Below, in pieces: positions 27,554-35,858 of a DNA stretch of 64,000 nt. The position numbers and the translations under genes were made by a program. Every line of letters starts with the position of its first letter. Position 1 is the first letter of the stretch. The DNA comes from Mesorhizobium sp. (GTDB lineage: Bacteria > Pseudomonadota > Alphaproteobacteria > Rhizobiales > Rhizobiaceae), in assembly GCA_019635735.1 (NCBI GenBank), contig JAHBYX010000012.1, forward strand, positions 1-64,000, read 5' to 3'. Below the pieces are notes generated by a model. It searched no databases, was not told the origin of the DNA, and saw only the letters and a list, made by a program, of their open reading frames with translations.

Positions 27554-28222
27554 ATGACGACAGTCGCACCCGATACCGATATTCGCTCGCGCGTGCTTGC
27601 ACGGATCGAGTCTAAGCCCCAGGAGGTCTGGACCCCTGGCGACTTTGCCGACCTCGGCGGGCGTGCGGCGGTGGACAAAACTCTTCAGCGCTTGGCCGCC
27701 ACCCAAGAACTGCGCCGGATCGACCGGGGCCTCTATGACCGGCCTCGGACCAATAGCCTCACTGGCCGCGCCACCGTACCCGATTATCGGGCAGTGATCC
27801 GCGCCGTAACCCGCCGCGACAACGCGCGCGTCGTCATCGACGGCATGACCGCCGCCAATGATCTTGGGCTCACGACGGCGGTGCCGGCGAGAATCGAGGT
27901 CCTGGTCGATGCGCGATTGAAGCCGATCAAGCTTGGCAGCCAGGAAATCCATTTCAAATACGCGGCACCCAGTCGCCTCTATTGGGCGGATCGGCCGGGG
28001 ATGCGGGTCGTACAAGCCCTGCACTGGATGCAGGACATGCTGAGCCAAGATGGCGAACGGAAGCGAATACAAACGACGTTGCGCCGCCTGCTTTCCGACC
28101 CCAAGCACGGCGAGGCCATCCGCGAGGATCTGCGCGCCGGTCTCTCCGCCGTGCCAATCTGGATGCAGGAATTCCTGCGCCAACTTCTCAGCCAGAGCGC
28201 TGGACTTGAGGGCGAGCCATGA
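27554..28222 (+). CDS. AbiEi-like antitoxin (DUF6088 family)
   Basis: 222 aa. The N-terminal winged helix reads VWTPGDFADLGGRAAVDKTL and IDRGLYDRP, as in DUF6088/AbiEi antitoxins of type IV systems; the C-terminal half is the usual helical domain. The ATG directly abuts the second operator, so the mRNA may be leaderless or poorly translated. It overlaps the toxin gene by 4 bp (ATGA). Likely roles are neutralising the nucleotidyltransferase toxin and repressing the operon. It stabilises the replicon or defends against phage. Confidence 0.87.
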   Translation: MTTVAPDTDIRSRVLARIESKPQEVWTPGDFADLGGRAAVDKTLQRLAATQELRRIDRGLYDRPRTNSLTGRATVPDYRAVIRAVTRRDNARVVIDGMTAANDLGLTTAVPARIEVLVDARLKPIKLGSQEIHFKYAAPSRLYWADRPGMRVVQALHWMQDMLSQDGERKRIQTTLRRLLSDPKHGEAIREDLRAGLSAVPIWMQEFLRQLLSQSAGLEGEP

Positions 28223-29262
28223 GCACCGAAGCCTATCGCCAAATCATTGCAGCACCGCCACGTGACCGGCTTGATCTCTTCCTAGCCACGGCCAACCGCA
28301 TCGGTGCTCCGGTGGGCAATGTCGAAAAGGACTTCTGGGTCTGCTGGACGCTCAACTCGCTCTATCACGAGCGGCCTGCGGGAGAGCCGCGGCTGTTGTT
28401 CAAGGGCGGCACGTCGCTGTCGAAAGGCTATGACCTCATCAAGCGATTCTCCGAGGACATCGACGTCACCGTATTCCGCGATGACCTCGAAGAGCCAGCC
28501 TCCGTCGAGGAGCTCGAAGCGCTGTCGAACAAGAAGCGCCGCGCCAAACTCGACGCCATCCGGGATGCGTGCCGGGCCTACATCACAGGCCCGCTGCGAG
28601 AATTCCTCGCGGCTCAACTAGCGGACGCGACCAACGGGACCGGCCGCGTCGAAATCGATGAAGCCGATCACGACGGGCAAACGCTGCTGCTCTGGTACCC
28701 GGAGGTGGAACCACGTGACGGAGCCTATGTTCGACCGGCAATACGCCTCGAATCCGGCGCCAAATCGGCACTTGATCCGCACGGACCGCTGACGATTACA
28801 CCCTATGTGGCCGAGGAAGCACCGGGGATCGATCTCGCTGTGCCGGACGTGACCACGATCGAGGCGACACGAACCTTCTGGGACAAGGTGGTGATCGCCC
28901 ATGGATTGCGCCGCTGGTATGAGCGACGCGGCGAATTGCGGCAGGAAGGTCAACGCGTGTCACGGCACTACTACGACCTGCATTGTCTCATGCACTCGGA
29001 AACCGGCAAGGCCGCGCTCGCTGACCTCGAGCTCGGGGCCGACTGCGTACGTCACGCCCGCATGTTTTTCGACCGCCCCGACTATGACTTGGCTTCGGCA
29101 GTGACAGGGAGCTTCGCGATCGAGCCGACGCCCAAGATGGTCGATGCGCTCGCACGCGACTACGCCAATACGACCGCCATGATCTTTGGAGCGCCGCCGA
29201 GCTTCGACGACATTCTCGCATCCGCGCGACAGATTGAGCGGGAACTCAATTCCCGGGCCTAG
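28219..29262 (+). CDS. AbiEii/AbiGii-type nucleotidyltransferase toxin
   Basis: 347 aa, starting in an ATGA overlap with the antitoxin gene. The nucleotidyltransferase core shows LLFKGGTSLSKGYDLIKRF followed by SEDIDVTVF, matching the GGTSLxK and SxDxD motifs of AbiEii. A downstream conserved block has FWDKVVIAHGLR and RHYYDLHCLM. Toxins of this group modify tRNA or other targets with nucleotides when not restrained. Length is within the family range. Confidence 0.9.
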   Translation: MSTEAYRQIIAAPPRDRLDLFLATANRIGAPVGNVEKDFWVCWTLNSLYHERPAGEPRLLFKGGTSLSKGYDLIKRFSEDIDVTVFRDDLEEPASVEELEALSNKKRRAKLDAIRDACRAYITGPLREFLAAQLADATNGTGRVEIDEADHDGQTLLLWYPEVEPRDGAYVRPAIRLESGAKSALDPHGPLTITPYVAEEAPGIDLAVPDVTTIEATRTFWDKVVIAHGLRRWYERRGELRQEGQRVSRHYYDLHCLMHSETGKAALADLELGADCVRHARMFFDRPDYDLASAVTGSFAIEPTPKMVDALARDYANTTAMIFGAPPSFDDILASARQIERELNSRA

Positions 29263-29364
29263 CGTCGACGCCCGCCAGGCGGGTTCCGCAATTCATGGTT
29301 CAGTGGCCAGAGAAGGCGATCCGCGGCACCACATTGTTCCCCACAAAAAAAATCGGTAGATCAT

Positions 29365-29396
29365 TTTCCGGTTTTGGTGGCGGCACCCGATTACCT
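29365..29396 (+). promoter_or_regulatory. Two-box promoter before the sigma-like gene (TTTCCGGTTT-N12-CCGATTACCT)
   Basis: TTTCCGGTTT (29365-29374) and CCGATTACCT (29387-29396) lie ~55 bp before the sigma-like gene. The same two 10-mers with the same 12-nt spacing recur at 34309-34340 before the Ubl operon, while the linkers and flanks differ. The layout resembles -35/-10 boxes of an alternative sigma factor. That the adjacent sigma-like protein recognises it is inference. Confidence 0.65.
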
Positions 29397-29451
29397 CCTT
29401 AGAGGCGCCGAGAACGGGCCTTTACCGAGACAATGCAGGAGGCGAGGGGCG

Positions 29452-30204
29452 ATGGCTTCACCGCTGACGAGACTTGAGGTTGCGACGGGCCAGCCGATGA
29501 AACGCCCGCGCGACGTCGAGGGGGAAATCGAGGAGGCGTTGCGAGAGAGCCCGGAGCGGCTGCACGAGCGCCTCGGCGTCAAGACGCGGTCCGAACCTGG
29601 CTATTTGCGCTTTGAGACGTTGGTCCATCTGATCCGGCAGGCCCTCCGGCGGGGCGAAACCGGCGAAGAGTTCTTCTTCGTCCTCAACGCGCGGTGCGAC
29701 GCCATTCTCAAGGCCCGGCTGAGCGCGACCATTCCCGACGTCGACCAGTTGCGGCAGGACATCCTCACCGACCTTGCTACGAGCCTCGTCGAAGACATCC
29801 TGACCGGCGGCGACGTGATGGACTTCTTCGAATGCAAGTTCAATCTCGCATTCAGGGGCATGCGCATCGACCACCTCGACAAGCACCTTCTTCGCCAAAG
29901 CAAGACCGTTCAGCTCAGGCCTCACGACAGCGACGGTGACGAACCGGAATTCCCCAAGAGCACCGACCCCAGTTACACGCCGCCTGCCTTCGCGGACCCC
30001 GAAACCGTGCTTCAGCTGAAACAGGTTCTCGCCTTCATCCGCAAGGAGCTGTCGCTCGAGGTGCAACGCGTCGTTGTTCTGGTTCGGATCTTTGGCTGGA
30101 CTCAGGAGCGTGCCGCGGCACACCTCGGTGTAGCTGAGAAAACGATCTTCAACCGGCTTAAGGCAGCCGACGAAAAACTCGCGAGCGTCAAGGAGGACGC
30201 ATGA
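29452..30204 (+). CDS. Sigma-70-like factor (region 4 helix-turn-helix)
   Basis: 250 aa from ATG 29452, preceded by AGGAGG at 29437-29442; the longer frame from 29374 would include the promoter-like boxes. The C-terminal ~55 residues form a sigma region 4-type helix-turn-helix: LSLEVQRVVVLVRIFGWTQE and AAAHLGVAEKTIFNRLKAAD. A segment around residues 125-145 (DFFECKFNLAFRGMRID) may be a diverged region 2. It overlaps the next gene (ATGATG) and is followed by an ImmA/IrrE-helicase gene. I infer an autoregulated alternative sigma factor controlling the Ubl operon. A non-sigma DNA-binding role is possible. Confidence 0.75.
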   Translation: MASPLTRLEVATGQPMKRPRDVEGEIEEALRESPERLHERLGVKTRSEPGYLRFETLVHLIRQALRRGETGEEFFFVLNARCDAILKARLSATIPDVDQLRQDILTDLATSLVEDILTGGDVMDFFECKFNLAFRGMRIDHLDKHLLRQSKTVQLRPHDSDGDEPEFPKSTDPSYTPPAFADPETVLQLKQVLAFIRKELSLEVQRVVVLVRIFGWTQERAAAHLGVAEKTIFNRLKAADEKLASVKEDA

Positions 30205-30860
30205 TGGACAAGAGCAGAACCTCGGCAGAGCTGCGCGGGGCGTTCTACGAACTGGCGATGGGTGGCAGCTCGCCTGATCCGGAGACGCTGGAGGCGCTCA
30301 TCCGGTCGTACCCCGATCATTCGGATGAGCTGACTGATTTCGCCATCAGCCTCGTGCTCGACCCTTGGTCGGATGATGATGTCGACGATCTCTTCGTCGG
30401 CGCTGCTCCCGCCGAGGAAGGTATCAGCGCTGCGGCGTCGCATGCGGTCAGTGCTTACCAGAACGCTGTTTACAAACTGCGCCAGAGCCAGGGCACGGGC
30501 GATATTCGGGCGGCGGCTTCGGTCTCCACCGAAAACCCGTTTCTGGCACTGGACCGCAAAGCCCTTCGCGATGTTGCGGCGCGTCTCGACGCAGACGTTC
30601 CGTTTATCATCAAGCTTCGTGACCGCGTGATTGACTACGCCACAATGACACACGGGTTCGTCGCTGCCGTTTCAGAGGCGGTGCCGGCGGCAGTCAGGAT
30701 CCTTGAAGCACACCTATCCTCGACACAGCCGGTGGCGCCAGCTGGACAACACTTCAAAGCCGACGACAAGCCAGTGCTCGGCCGACAACAGTCCTTCAAG
30801 GAAGCCGTGGAGACATCGGAGATGAGCGAACAACAGCGACAACGTTTGCTGTCGTTATGA
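30201..30860 (+). CDS. Unknown protein, possible anti-sigma or regulatory partner
   Basis: 219 aa, starting in an overlap with the sigma-like gene after AGGAGG. I do not recognise the family. Residues 1-55 are acidic and helical (RGAFYELAMGGSSPDPETLE). Residues ~110-165 look like a compact helical domain (ALDRKALRDVAARLDADVPF), and the tail is SFKEAVETSEMSEQQRQRLL. There is no membrane segment or zinc motif. Its place between a sigma-like gene and an ImmA/IrrE protease resembles operons where the middle gene encodes the protease-sensitive repressor, so an anti-sigma or repressor role is a reasonable hypothesis, not a recognition. Confidence 0.6.
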   Translation: MMDKSRTSAELRGAFYELAMGGSSPDPETLEALIRSYPDHSDELTDFAISLVLDPWSDDDVDDLFVGAAPAEEGISAAASHAVSAYQNAVYKLRQSQGTGDIRAAASVSTENPFLALDRKALRDVAARLDADVPFIIKLRDRVIDYATMTHGFVAAVSEAVPAAVRILEAHLSSTQPVAPAGQHFKADDKPVLGRQQSFKEAVETSEMSEQQRQRLLSL

Positions 30861-30869
30861 GAGTGTTTG

Positions 30870-33800
30870 ATGGACGCGTTCGAGAGTATCAGGCGCACGG
30901 CTAGTGACCTTCATGCCCGTCTTGTCGCGGCGGGTGTGAGTGCGCTCGATTCCGATGCCCTCGTGAGGGCAGCGGCGAAGAGCCTCGATGACCTAGCTAT
31001 TTCCACGCTTCCTGCAGGCGATCCTGGCCTCAAGGGGGCAAGAGCGCTGCTCGACGAGCAGTCCGGGATGATCCTATGCGAGCGCAGTGGGACCGCCATT
31101 GATCGCGCTATTCTCATTGCCCATGAGATCGGGCACGTATGTTTGCATCTCGGGTCCGCTACCTGCTCGGAGGCGGATGTCGACGCATCCCGATCGACCG
31201 AATCGGCACCCGTTGGACTGCAGCGGGTCGAGAACTATGGTGTCCGCGAGCGACGCGAACTGCAGGCGAATGTCTTTGCCCGTGAGTTCCTGTTGCCGCG
31301 TGAGCTCGCGCGCTCCCTCTATCTGGACAAGAAGCTTTCTGCCGAAGATATCGTCGCGATGACCGGACTGCCCGTCCCCCTCGTCCGCCAACAGCTCTTT
31401 GATGCCCTCCTGTTGCCCAGATTCGAGGACGAGCCGGCGCGCCCGCAGGCAGAGCTCATCCCCGACCCCATCCAGGACAGCGCCGCTAAGCATCGAGGCA
31501 CTCCCTACCAGCTGCAGGCGGGACCCGGGACCGGGAAAACCCGCACGCTTATCAAGCGGATCGTCTCCCTGGTCGACGACGACAAGGTTCCACCCGAAGC
31601 CATTCTCGTTCTTACGTTCTCCAACCGCGCCGCAGGAGAACTCAGCGAGCGCCTGTCTCTAGCACTTCCAGACGCGGCACCGAAAATCTGGGCCGGCACC
31701 TTCCACTCGTTTGGTCTCGAACTCCTCCGTCGGCACGGAGAGCTCATCGGCCTGCCCAAGGATCCAGCGCTCTTTGATCGAAGTGACGCCATCGAAGTTC
31801 TCGAAGAGATACTGCCCACGATGGGGCTCACCCACTATCGCAACCTCTGGGATCCGAGCCTCGCCCTAAGAGACGTGCTCACCGGTATCTCACGAGCCAA
31901 GGACGAGATGGTGGACTATGCAGCGTACGCGGAACTGGCCAAACGCATGTGGGCAAATGCCGGCAACGACGAGGGCCGGAAGACCGCGGCAACCAGGTGC
32001 CTCGAGGTTGCGCAGATCTACGAGCGCTACGAACGGGCCAAAGCCGACGCGCGTGCCGTCGATTTTGGCGACCTTATCATGCAGGCCGCTCTCCTGCTGG
32101 AACAGCATCCCAAGGTCGCCGAGGCCACTCGGCTAAGACATCGGCACGTGCTGGTTGACGAGTACCAGGACGTCAATCGCGCTAGCGTCAGGCTTCTAAA
32201 GGCTCTCACCGGTAACGACACCAAGCGCCTCTGGGTTGTGGGAGATGCCCGTCAGGCGATCTACCGTTTTAGGGGTGCCTCCTCCGGCAACATGGTCGCC
32301 TTCGCGACCGACTTCCCAAGATCAAAAAGCGAGGCCCTGGGGAGGAGCTATCGGTCCACCGAGTCGATCATCAGCGGATTTCAGGCGTTCTCGCGCAGCA
32401 TGGAAGCATCCGATGGATTGATACCGCTCGACCTCCAGACCGACCATGGCACGGGGTCCCCAGTTGAACTACGGACCTTTCAAAGTCTCGACGACGAGAT
32501 CGCCGGGCTGGCTGCGAGCATCGAGGCCCTAAAGGGTGATGGCCTCCGCTACCGAGACCAAGCGATCCTCTGCCGCACGAACCGGCGGTTGGGCGAAGTC
32601 GCCGCCGGGCTCGAAGCCCGTGGCATTCCGATCTTGCACCTTGGCAGTCTCTTCGAGCGCGATGAAATCCGCGACCTCCTCGCGCTCCTGAGCCTTGCGG
32701 TCGATCGCCGGGTCGCAGGGCTCGCCCGCGTCGGGGCGCTGTCCCGCTACGCGATCCCGGTGCAGGATGTCTATCGCGCGTTGCAGATATTGCGCGATCG
32801 AGACCAGCCGCCGCTCGATGGGCTGCGCGCATTGCCGGCGGAACCGTCACTATCCGAAGAGGGTTGCCGGGGGCTTGCTAAGCTGGCCGCCGATCTGGAC
32901 GGTCTCGGGCGCGGAGACACGGCCTGGAACTTCCTAGGGACATACCTGCTTGATCGCTCCGGCAGTCTTCGCGCAATGGCTGCTGGCACCGGCGTGTCCG
33001 ACTGGATGCGCTCGGTCGCGATCTGGCAGCTGCTCAACTTCCTGCGCGATGAGGCACCGACCGGTGGTGGCGCGCCAATCTGGCGATCACTCGAACGCAT
33101 CCGGCAACTCGTGCTGCTGGCCGAAGAGCGTGACCTCCGTCAGGTGCCGGCGCCGGCCCTCCAGATGAATGCCGTCCGCCTTATGACCATCCACGGCAGC
33201 AAGGGCCTCGAGTTCGAAGCCGTCCACCTCCCCGGAATGACCGAGGTCAGCATACCCTCCAGTTATCGCGCGCCGCGCTGCCCACCTCCCCAAGGGATGG
33301 TCGCAGATGACGGAAATCTGTCTGTTGACCAGGCCGCGCGTCGATCTCACAAGACCGAGGAAGAGTGCCTGTTCTTCGTCGCAATGTCGCGCGCGCGATC
33401 GCACCTTCGGCTCTATCAGTCGAGGACGCAGCCCAACGGCAACAATCGCGAATCTTCCTCGTACCTTCCGAGGTTGCCGAACCTCGCCCGTATCGGCTCG
33501 CCGGCCTTGATGCCAGGTGGCGCGGCCGACACGTCAAAAGTCCCTGTTGTCCTACCGGCCGACTATGCGGCCACCGACAGCGAGCTCAGAAACTTCAAGA
33601 GTTGCCCGCGGCGCTTCTTCTACACCCACATCCTGGGGCTGGGCGGGGCCCGCCGCCCCACGGCGTTCACCCAAACCCACGACGCGCTCTACGGCCTCAT
33701 CGACTGGCTGCGCGAGGTGAGCCCGGCGGGTACGCCGTCGCTTGATGACGTCGAGCGGCGCTTTGAGGAGATCTGGCAGGAAATGGAGGTCGCCGCGAAA

Positions 33801-34301
33801 CCGGCCGCCCCCCAGTATCGCGACCTTGCCTCGCGCATGATCGCCTCGCTTGTGAAGGCTTCTGCCAACCGCTCTTTCCGAGAGCGGACGGCGCTTGCTC
33901 TCAACCTGCGCGAGGGGCGTGTCATTGTAGAGCCTGATTCCATCGCGCAGCTGCAGGACGGCACGGTCATCTTGCGCCGGCTGCGCACCGGACATCGCCG
34001 TAGCAAGGAATATGAGGATACTGCGCACATCGAGTACGGCCTCTATATTCACGCCGCCCGCGAGGCGTACGGTCCGACCGCTCGGGTTGAGGCCGTTCAC
34101 CTGACCGACGACATCGTCGAGATCGTGCCGATGAAGGACGATATCGTCCGCAAGCGCGTTGCCGATGCCGGCCAAATTCTCGGCAAGATCCGCAGCGGCC
34201 AGTTCCCTACTGACCCCGATCCAACCCGATGCGCGCGGTGTCCGCATTTCTTCGTCTGCGCCGCAGTGCCTGCTGGCCAGTTGGTCGTCGCCGACGGCTA
34301 G
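30870..34301 (+). CDS. ImmA/IrrE metallopeptidase fused to UvrD-like helicase with C-terminal nuclease-like domain
   Basis: 1143 aa from ATG 30870 (a TTG one codon earlier is in frame). Residues ~65-160 form an ImmA/IrrE zinc peptidase with HEIGHVCLH (85-93) and the third ligand region ERRELQANVFAREFLLP (~128-143). A UvrD/Rep helicase follows, with Walker A QAGPGTGKTRTL (~216-227), DEYQD (~430), VVGDARQAIYRFRG and TIHGSKGLEFE. The C-terminal ~200 residues resemble Cas4/AddB-type PD-(D/E)XK domains, with CARCPHFFVC near the end, but the expected D-x-K core reads VILRRLRTG, so catalysis is doubtful. It probably couples DNA-damage or phage-DNA sensing to cleavage of a repressor. Confidence 0.85.
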   Translation: MDAFESIRRTASDLHARLVAAGVSALDSDALVRAAAKSLDDLAISTLPAGDPGLKGARALLDEQSGMILCERSGTAIDRAILIAHEIGHVCLHLGSATCSEADVDASRSTESAPVGLQRVENYGVRERRELQANVFAREFLLPRELARSLYLDKKLSAEDIVAMTGLPVPLVRQQLFDALLLPRFEDEPARPQAELIPDPIQDSAAKHRGTPYQLQAGPGTGKTRTLIKRIVSLVDDDKVPPEAILVLTFSNRAAGELSERLSLALPDAAPKIWAGTFHSFGLELLRRHGELIGLPKDPALFDRSDAIEVLEEILPTMGLTHYRNLWDPSLALRDVLTGISRAKDEMVDYAAYAELAKRMWANAGNDEGRKTAATRCLEVAQIYERYERAKADARAVDFGDLIMQAALLLEQHPKVAEATRLRHRHVLVDEYQDVNRASVRLLKALTGNDTKRLWVVGDARQAIYRFRGASSGNMVAFATDFPRSKSEALGRSYRSTESIISGFQAFSRSMEASDGLIPLDLQTDHGTGSPVELRTFQSLDDEIAGLAASIEALKGDGLRYRDQAILCRTNRRLGEVAAGLEARGIPILHLGSLFERDEIRDLLALLSLAVDRRVAGLARVGALSRYAIPVQDVYRALQILRDRDQPPLDGLRALPAEPSLSEEGCRGLAKLAADLDGLGRGDTAWNFLGTYLLDRSGSLRAMAAGTGVSDWMRSVAIWQLLNFLRDEAPTGGGAPIWRSLERIRQLVLLAEERDLRQVPAPALQMNAVRLMTIHGSKGLEFEAVHLPGMTEVSIPSSYRAPRCPPPQGMVADDGNLSVDQAARRSHKTEEECLFFVAMSRARSHLRLYQSRTQPNGNNRESSSYLPRLPNLARIGSPALMPGGAADTSKVPVVLPADYAATDSELRNFKSCPRRFFYTHILGLGGARRPTAFTQTHDALYGLIDWLREVSPAGTPSLDDVERRFEEIWQEMEVAAKPAAPQYRDLASRMIASLVKASANRSFRERTALALNLREGRVIVEPDSIAQLQDGTVILRRLRTGHRRSKEYEDTAHIEYGLYIHAAREAYGPTARVEAVHLTDDIVEIVPMKDDIVRKRVADAGQILGKIRSGQFPTDPDPTRCARCPHFFVCAAVPAGQLVVADG

Positions 34302-34308
34302 GGACCCC

Positions 34309-34340
34309 TTTCCGGTTTCGCTCTGCTGATCCGATTACCT
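34309..34340 (+). promoter_or_regulatory. Second copy of two-box promoter before the Ubl (bil) operon
   Basis: TTTCCGGTTT (34309-34318), 12 nt, CCGATTACCT (34331-34340) begins 7 bp after the helicase stop and ends ~52 bp before the Ubl ATG. Both boxes and the spacing are identical to 29365-29396, although the surrounding sequences are unrelated. It makes the bil operon a separate, probably inducible transcription unit. Confidence 0.65.
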
Positions 34341-34392
34341 GATCAGGAAGGGACTGGTGGCGATGGGCCACCCCCAACAGACGGAGCGATCC

Positions 34393-34887
34393 ATGAAGAT
34401 CAATGTGTTCTATCAGGCTGAAGGCCTGCCCGACATCGCCGTGCTCGAGGTCGAGGATGGCCTGACGTTCGGCGAGGTCCGCAAGCTGCTGGCCAAGGCT
34501 GCCGGCCTCGGCGACGAGGCGGTCTTGTACGCCGAGGACGACGAAGAGCCGGTCAAGCTCGATCAGAAGCTGGCGGTGACCAACAAGTCCGCGGGCATCA
34601 AGCTGCATATGCACCGCTGCCGCACCGTCCGCGTCACCGTCACCTTCAATGGCCGTGCCGTGCACCACCAGTTCACGCCCGCGACCACTGTCGCCAAGGT
34701 CAAGAAGTGGGCCGCTGTCAAGGAGTTCAACATGACGCCGGAGGAAGCCGGCGAGCACGTGCTGCAGATTTCCGGCACGTACGATCGCCCGGCGCCCAAC
34801 ACTCACATCGGCAAGCTGGTCAAGCACCCCAACTGCCAGATCACCTTTGACCTCCTCCCCGACGAGCGCGTCAACGGCGCGCCCTAA
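34393..34887 (+). CDS. bilA: Ubiquitin-like protein with two tandem Ubl domains (ISG15-like, BilA)
   Basis: 164 aa from ATG 34393 with GGAG 6 nt upstream. Two beta-grasp-like units can be seen. Residues 1-77 start MKINVFYQAEGLPDIAVLEV and have a helix LTFGEVRKLLAKAAGL. Residues 78-157 start RTVRVTVTFNGRAVHHQFTP with a helix TVAKVKKWAAVKEFNM. It ends LLPDERVNGAP with no terminal Gly-Gly. Followed by E2-, JAB- and E1-like genes, it matches the ISG15-like BilA of Bil antiphage systems, which conjugate the Ubl to phage structural proteins. Maturation by the JAB protein may be needed to expose a conjugatable end. Confidence 0.8.
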   Translation: MKINVFYQAEGLPDIAVLEVEDGLTFGEVRKLLAKAAGLGDEAVLYAEDDEEPVKLDQKLAVTNKSAGIKLHMHRCRTVRVTVTFNGRAVHHQFTPATTVAKVKKWAAVKEFNMTPEEAGEHVLQISGTYDRPAPNTHIGKLVKHPNCQITFDLLPDERVNGAP

Positions 34888-34903
34888 TACCGGAACCAAG
34901 AGC

Positions 34904-35380
34904 ATGTCCACTCCCGACGAACGTGCGCTCCAGGCGGATCTGTCAAAGCCTTCCTTCCGCCTGGGCGAGGCCGAGAAGCGTTGGTCGCTGATCAAGGTCG
35001 AATGGCCCTACCTCTTCGTGGCCGTCACCGCGAGCGATGGCCAGAGCTTCACCCTGCGCTTCAACTGCTCGGGCTACCCGGCGACGCCCCCGACGGCGGG
35101 CCCGTGGGACATGACCCGCAATGCCGTTCTTGCTTCCGCGCTGTGGCCGCGCAGCCGCAGCGGCGGTCGTGTGGCGGCAGTGTTCAACCCGAGCTGGAAG
35201 GACGGCACCGCGCTCTACCTTCCCTGCGACCGCGTCAGCCTCACCGGTCATGACAACTGGCTGCGCGAAATGCCGTCCAAGATCTGGCGCCCCTCTGTGG
35301 GCATCGTTCATTACCTGGAGCTGGTCCATGAGCTTCTCAATTGCCGCGACTATTCGCCGTCTGCTCGCGCCGCAGCATGA
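34904..35380 (+). CDS. bilB: E2-like ubiquitin-conjugating protein (BilB)
   Basis: 158 aa. The central part keeps the E2 pattern FTLRFNCSGYPATPPTAGPW (YPxxPP), then NPSWKDGTALYLPCDR, where Cys ~108 is the likely catalytic residue, and a C-terminal WRPSVGIVHYLELVHELLN helix as in eukaryotic E2s. It is second in a four-gene Ubl-E2-JAB-E1 operon, which fits BilB. It would take the Ubl as a thioester from the E1 and pass it to targets. The 3' end overlaps the JAB gene by 53 bp. Confidence 0.8.
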   Translation: MSTPDERALQADLSKPSFRLGEAEKRWSLIKVEWPYLFVAVTASDGQSFTLRFNCSGYPATPPTAGPWDMTRNAVLASALWPRSRSGGRVAAVFNPSWKDGTALYLPCDRVSLTGHDNWLREMPSKIWRPSVGIVHYLELVHELLNCRDYSPSARAAA

Positions 35381-35849
35381 GGTCTCGATCTCGTGGTTCT
35401 TGTGGAACCGGCTGATCCGAGACCTCCGCGTCCGCGGACAGAACAGCACTCGCGAAAGCGGTGCGTTCCTTCTGGGCTATATGGAGGACAAGGCGCGGCG
35501 GATCACGGATTACGTGCTCTACGATGACCTCGATCCGCACTCACTGGATACCGGTATCGTCCGGTTTGATGGCCGTTATTTTGGCGACCTGTGGAAGCTC
35601 TGCGAGAAGCGCGGCCTGAGTGTCGTTGCCGACGTTCATGTGCACCCACGCGGCGAAGGACAAAGCGACTCCGACCGCGATCATCCGATGATCTCGCAGG
35701 CCGGCCATGTCGCGCTGATCCTGCCGGACTTTGCGCAACGCAGCATGGGCGCCGATCGCGTTGGCATTTACCGCTATCGCGGCGCGAAGCGTTGGGAGGC
35801 CGTCGCCCATGACCGTCGTCGCGATGTCCTCCGGATCGCCATTGTCTAG
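35328..35849 (+). CDS. bilC: JAB/JAMM deubiquitinase-like metalloprotease (BilC)
   Basis: 173 aa from ATG 35328 with GGAG upstream, nested 53 bp into the end of the E2 gene. JAMM zinc residues are visible: Glu43 in ESGAFLLGYM and ADVHVHPRGEGQSDSDRDHP (~101-120), with His104, His106 and Asp116. In Bil systems the JAB protein processes the Ubl precursor and removes Ubl from conjugates; this matches BilC. The absence of a Gly-Gly end on the Ubl suggests a maturation role here. Confidence 0.85.
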   Translation: MSFSIAATIRRLLAPQHEVSISWFLWNRLIRDLRVRGQNSTRESGAFLLGYMEDKARRITDYVLYDDLDPHSLDTGIVRFDGRYFGDLWKLCEKRGLSVVADVHVHPRGEGQSDSDRDHPMISQAGHVALILPDFAQRSMGADRVGIYRYRGAKRWEAVAHDRRRDVLRIAIV

Positions 35850-35858
35850 GAGAGCGCC

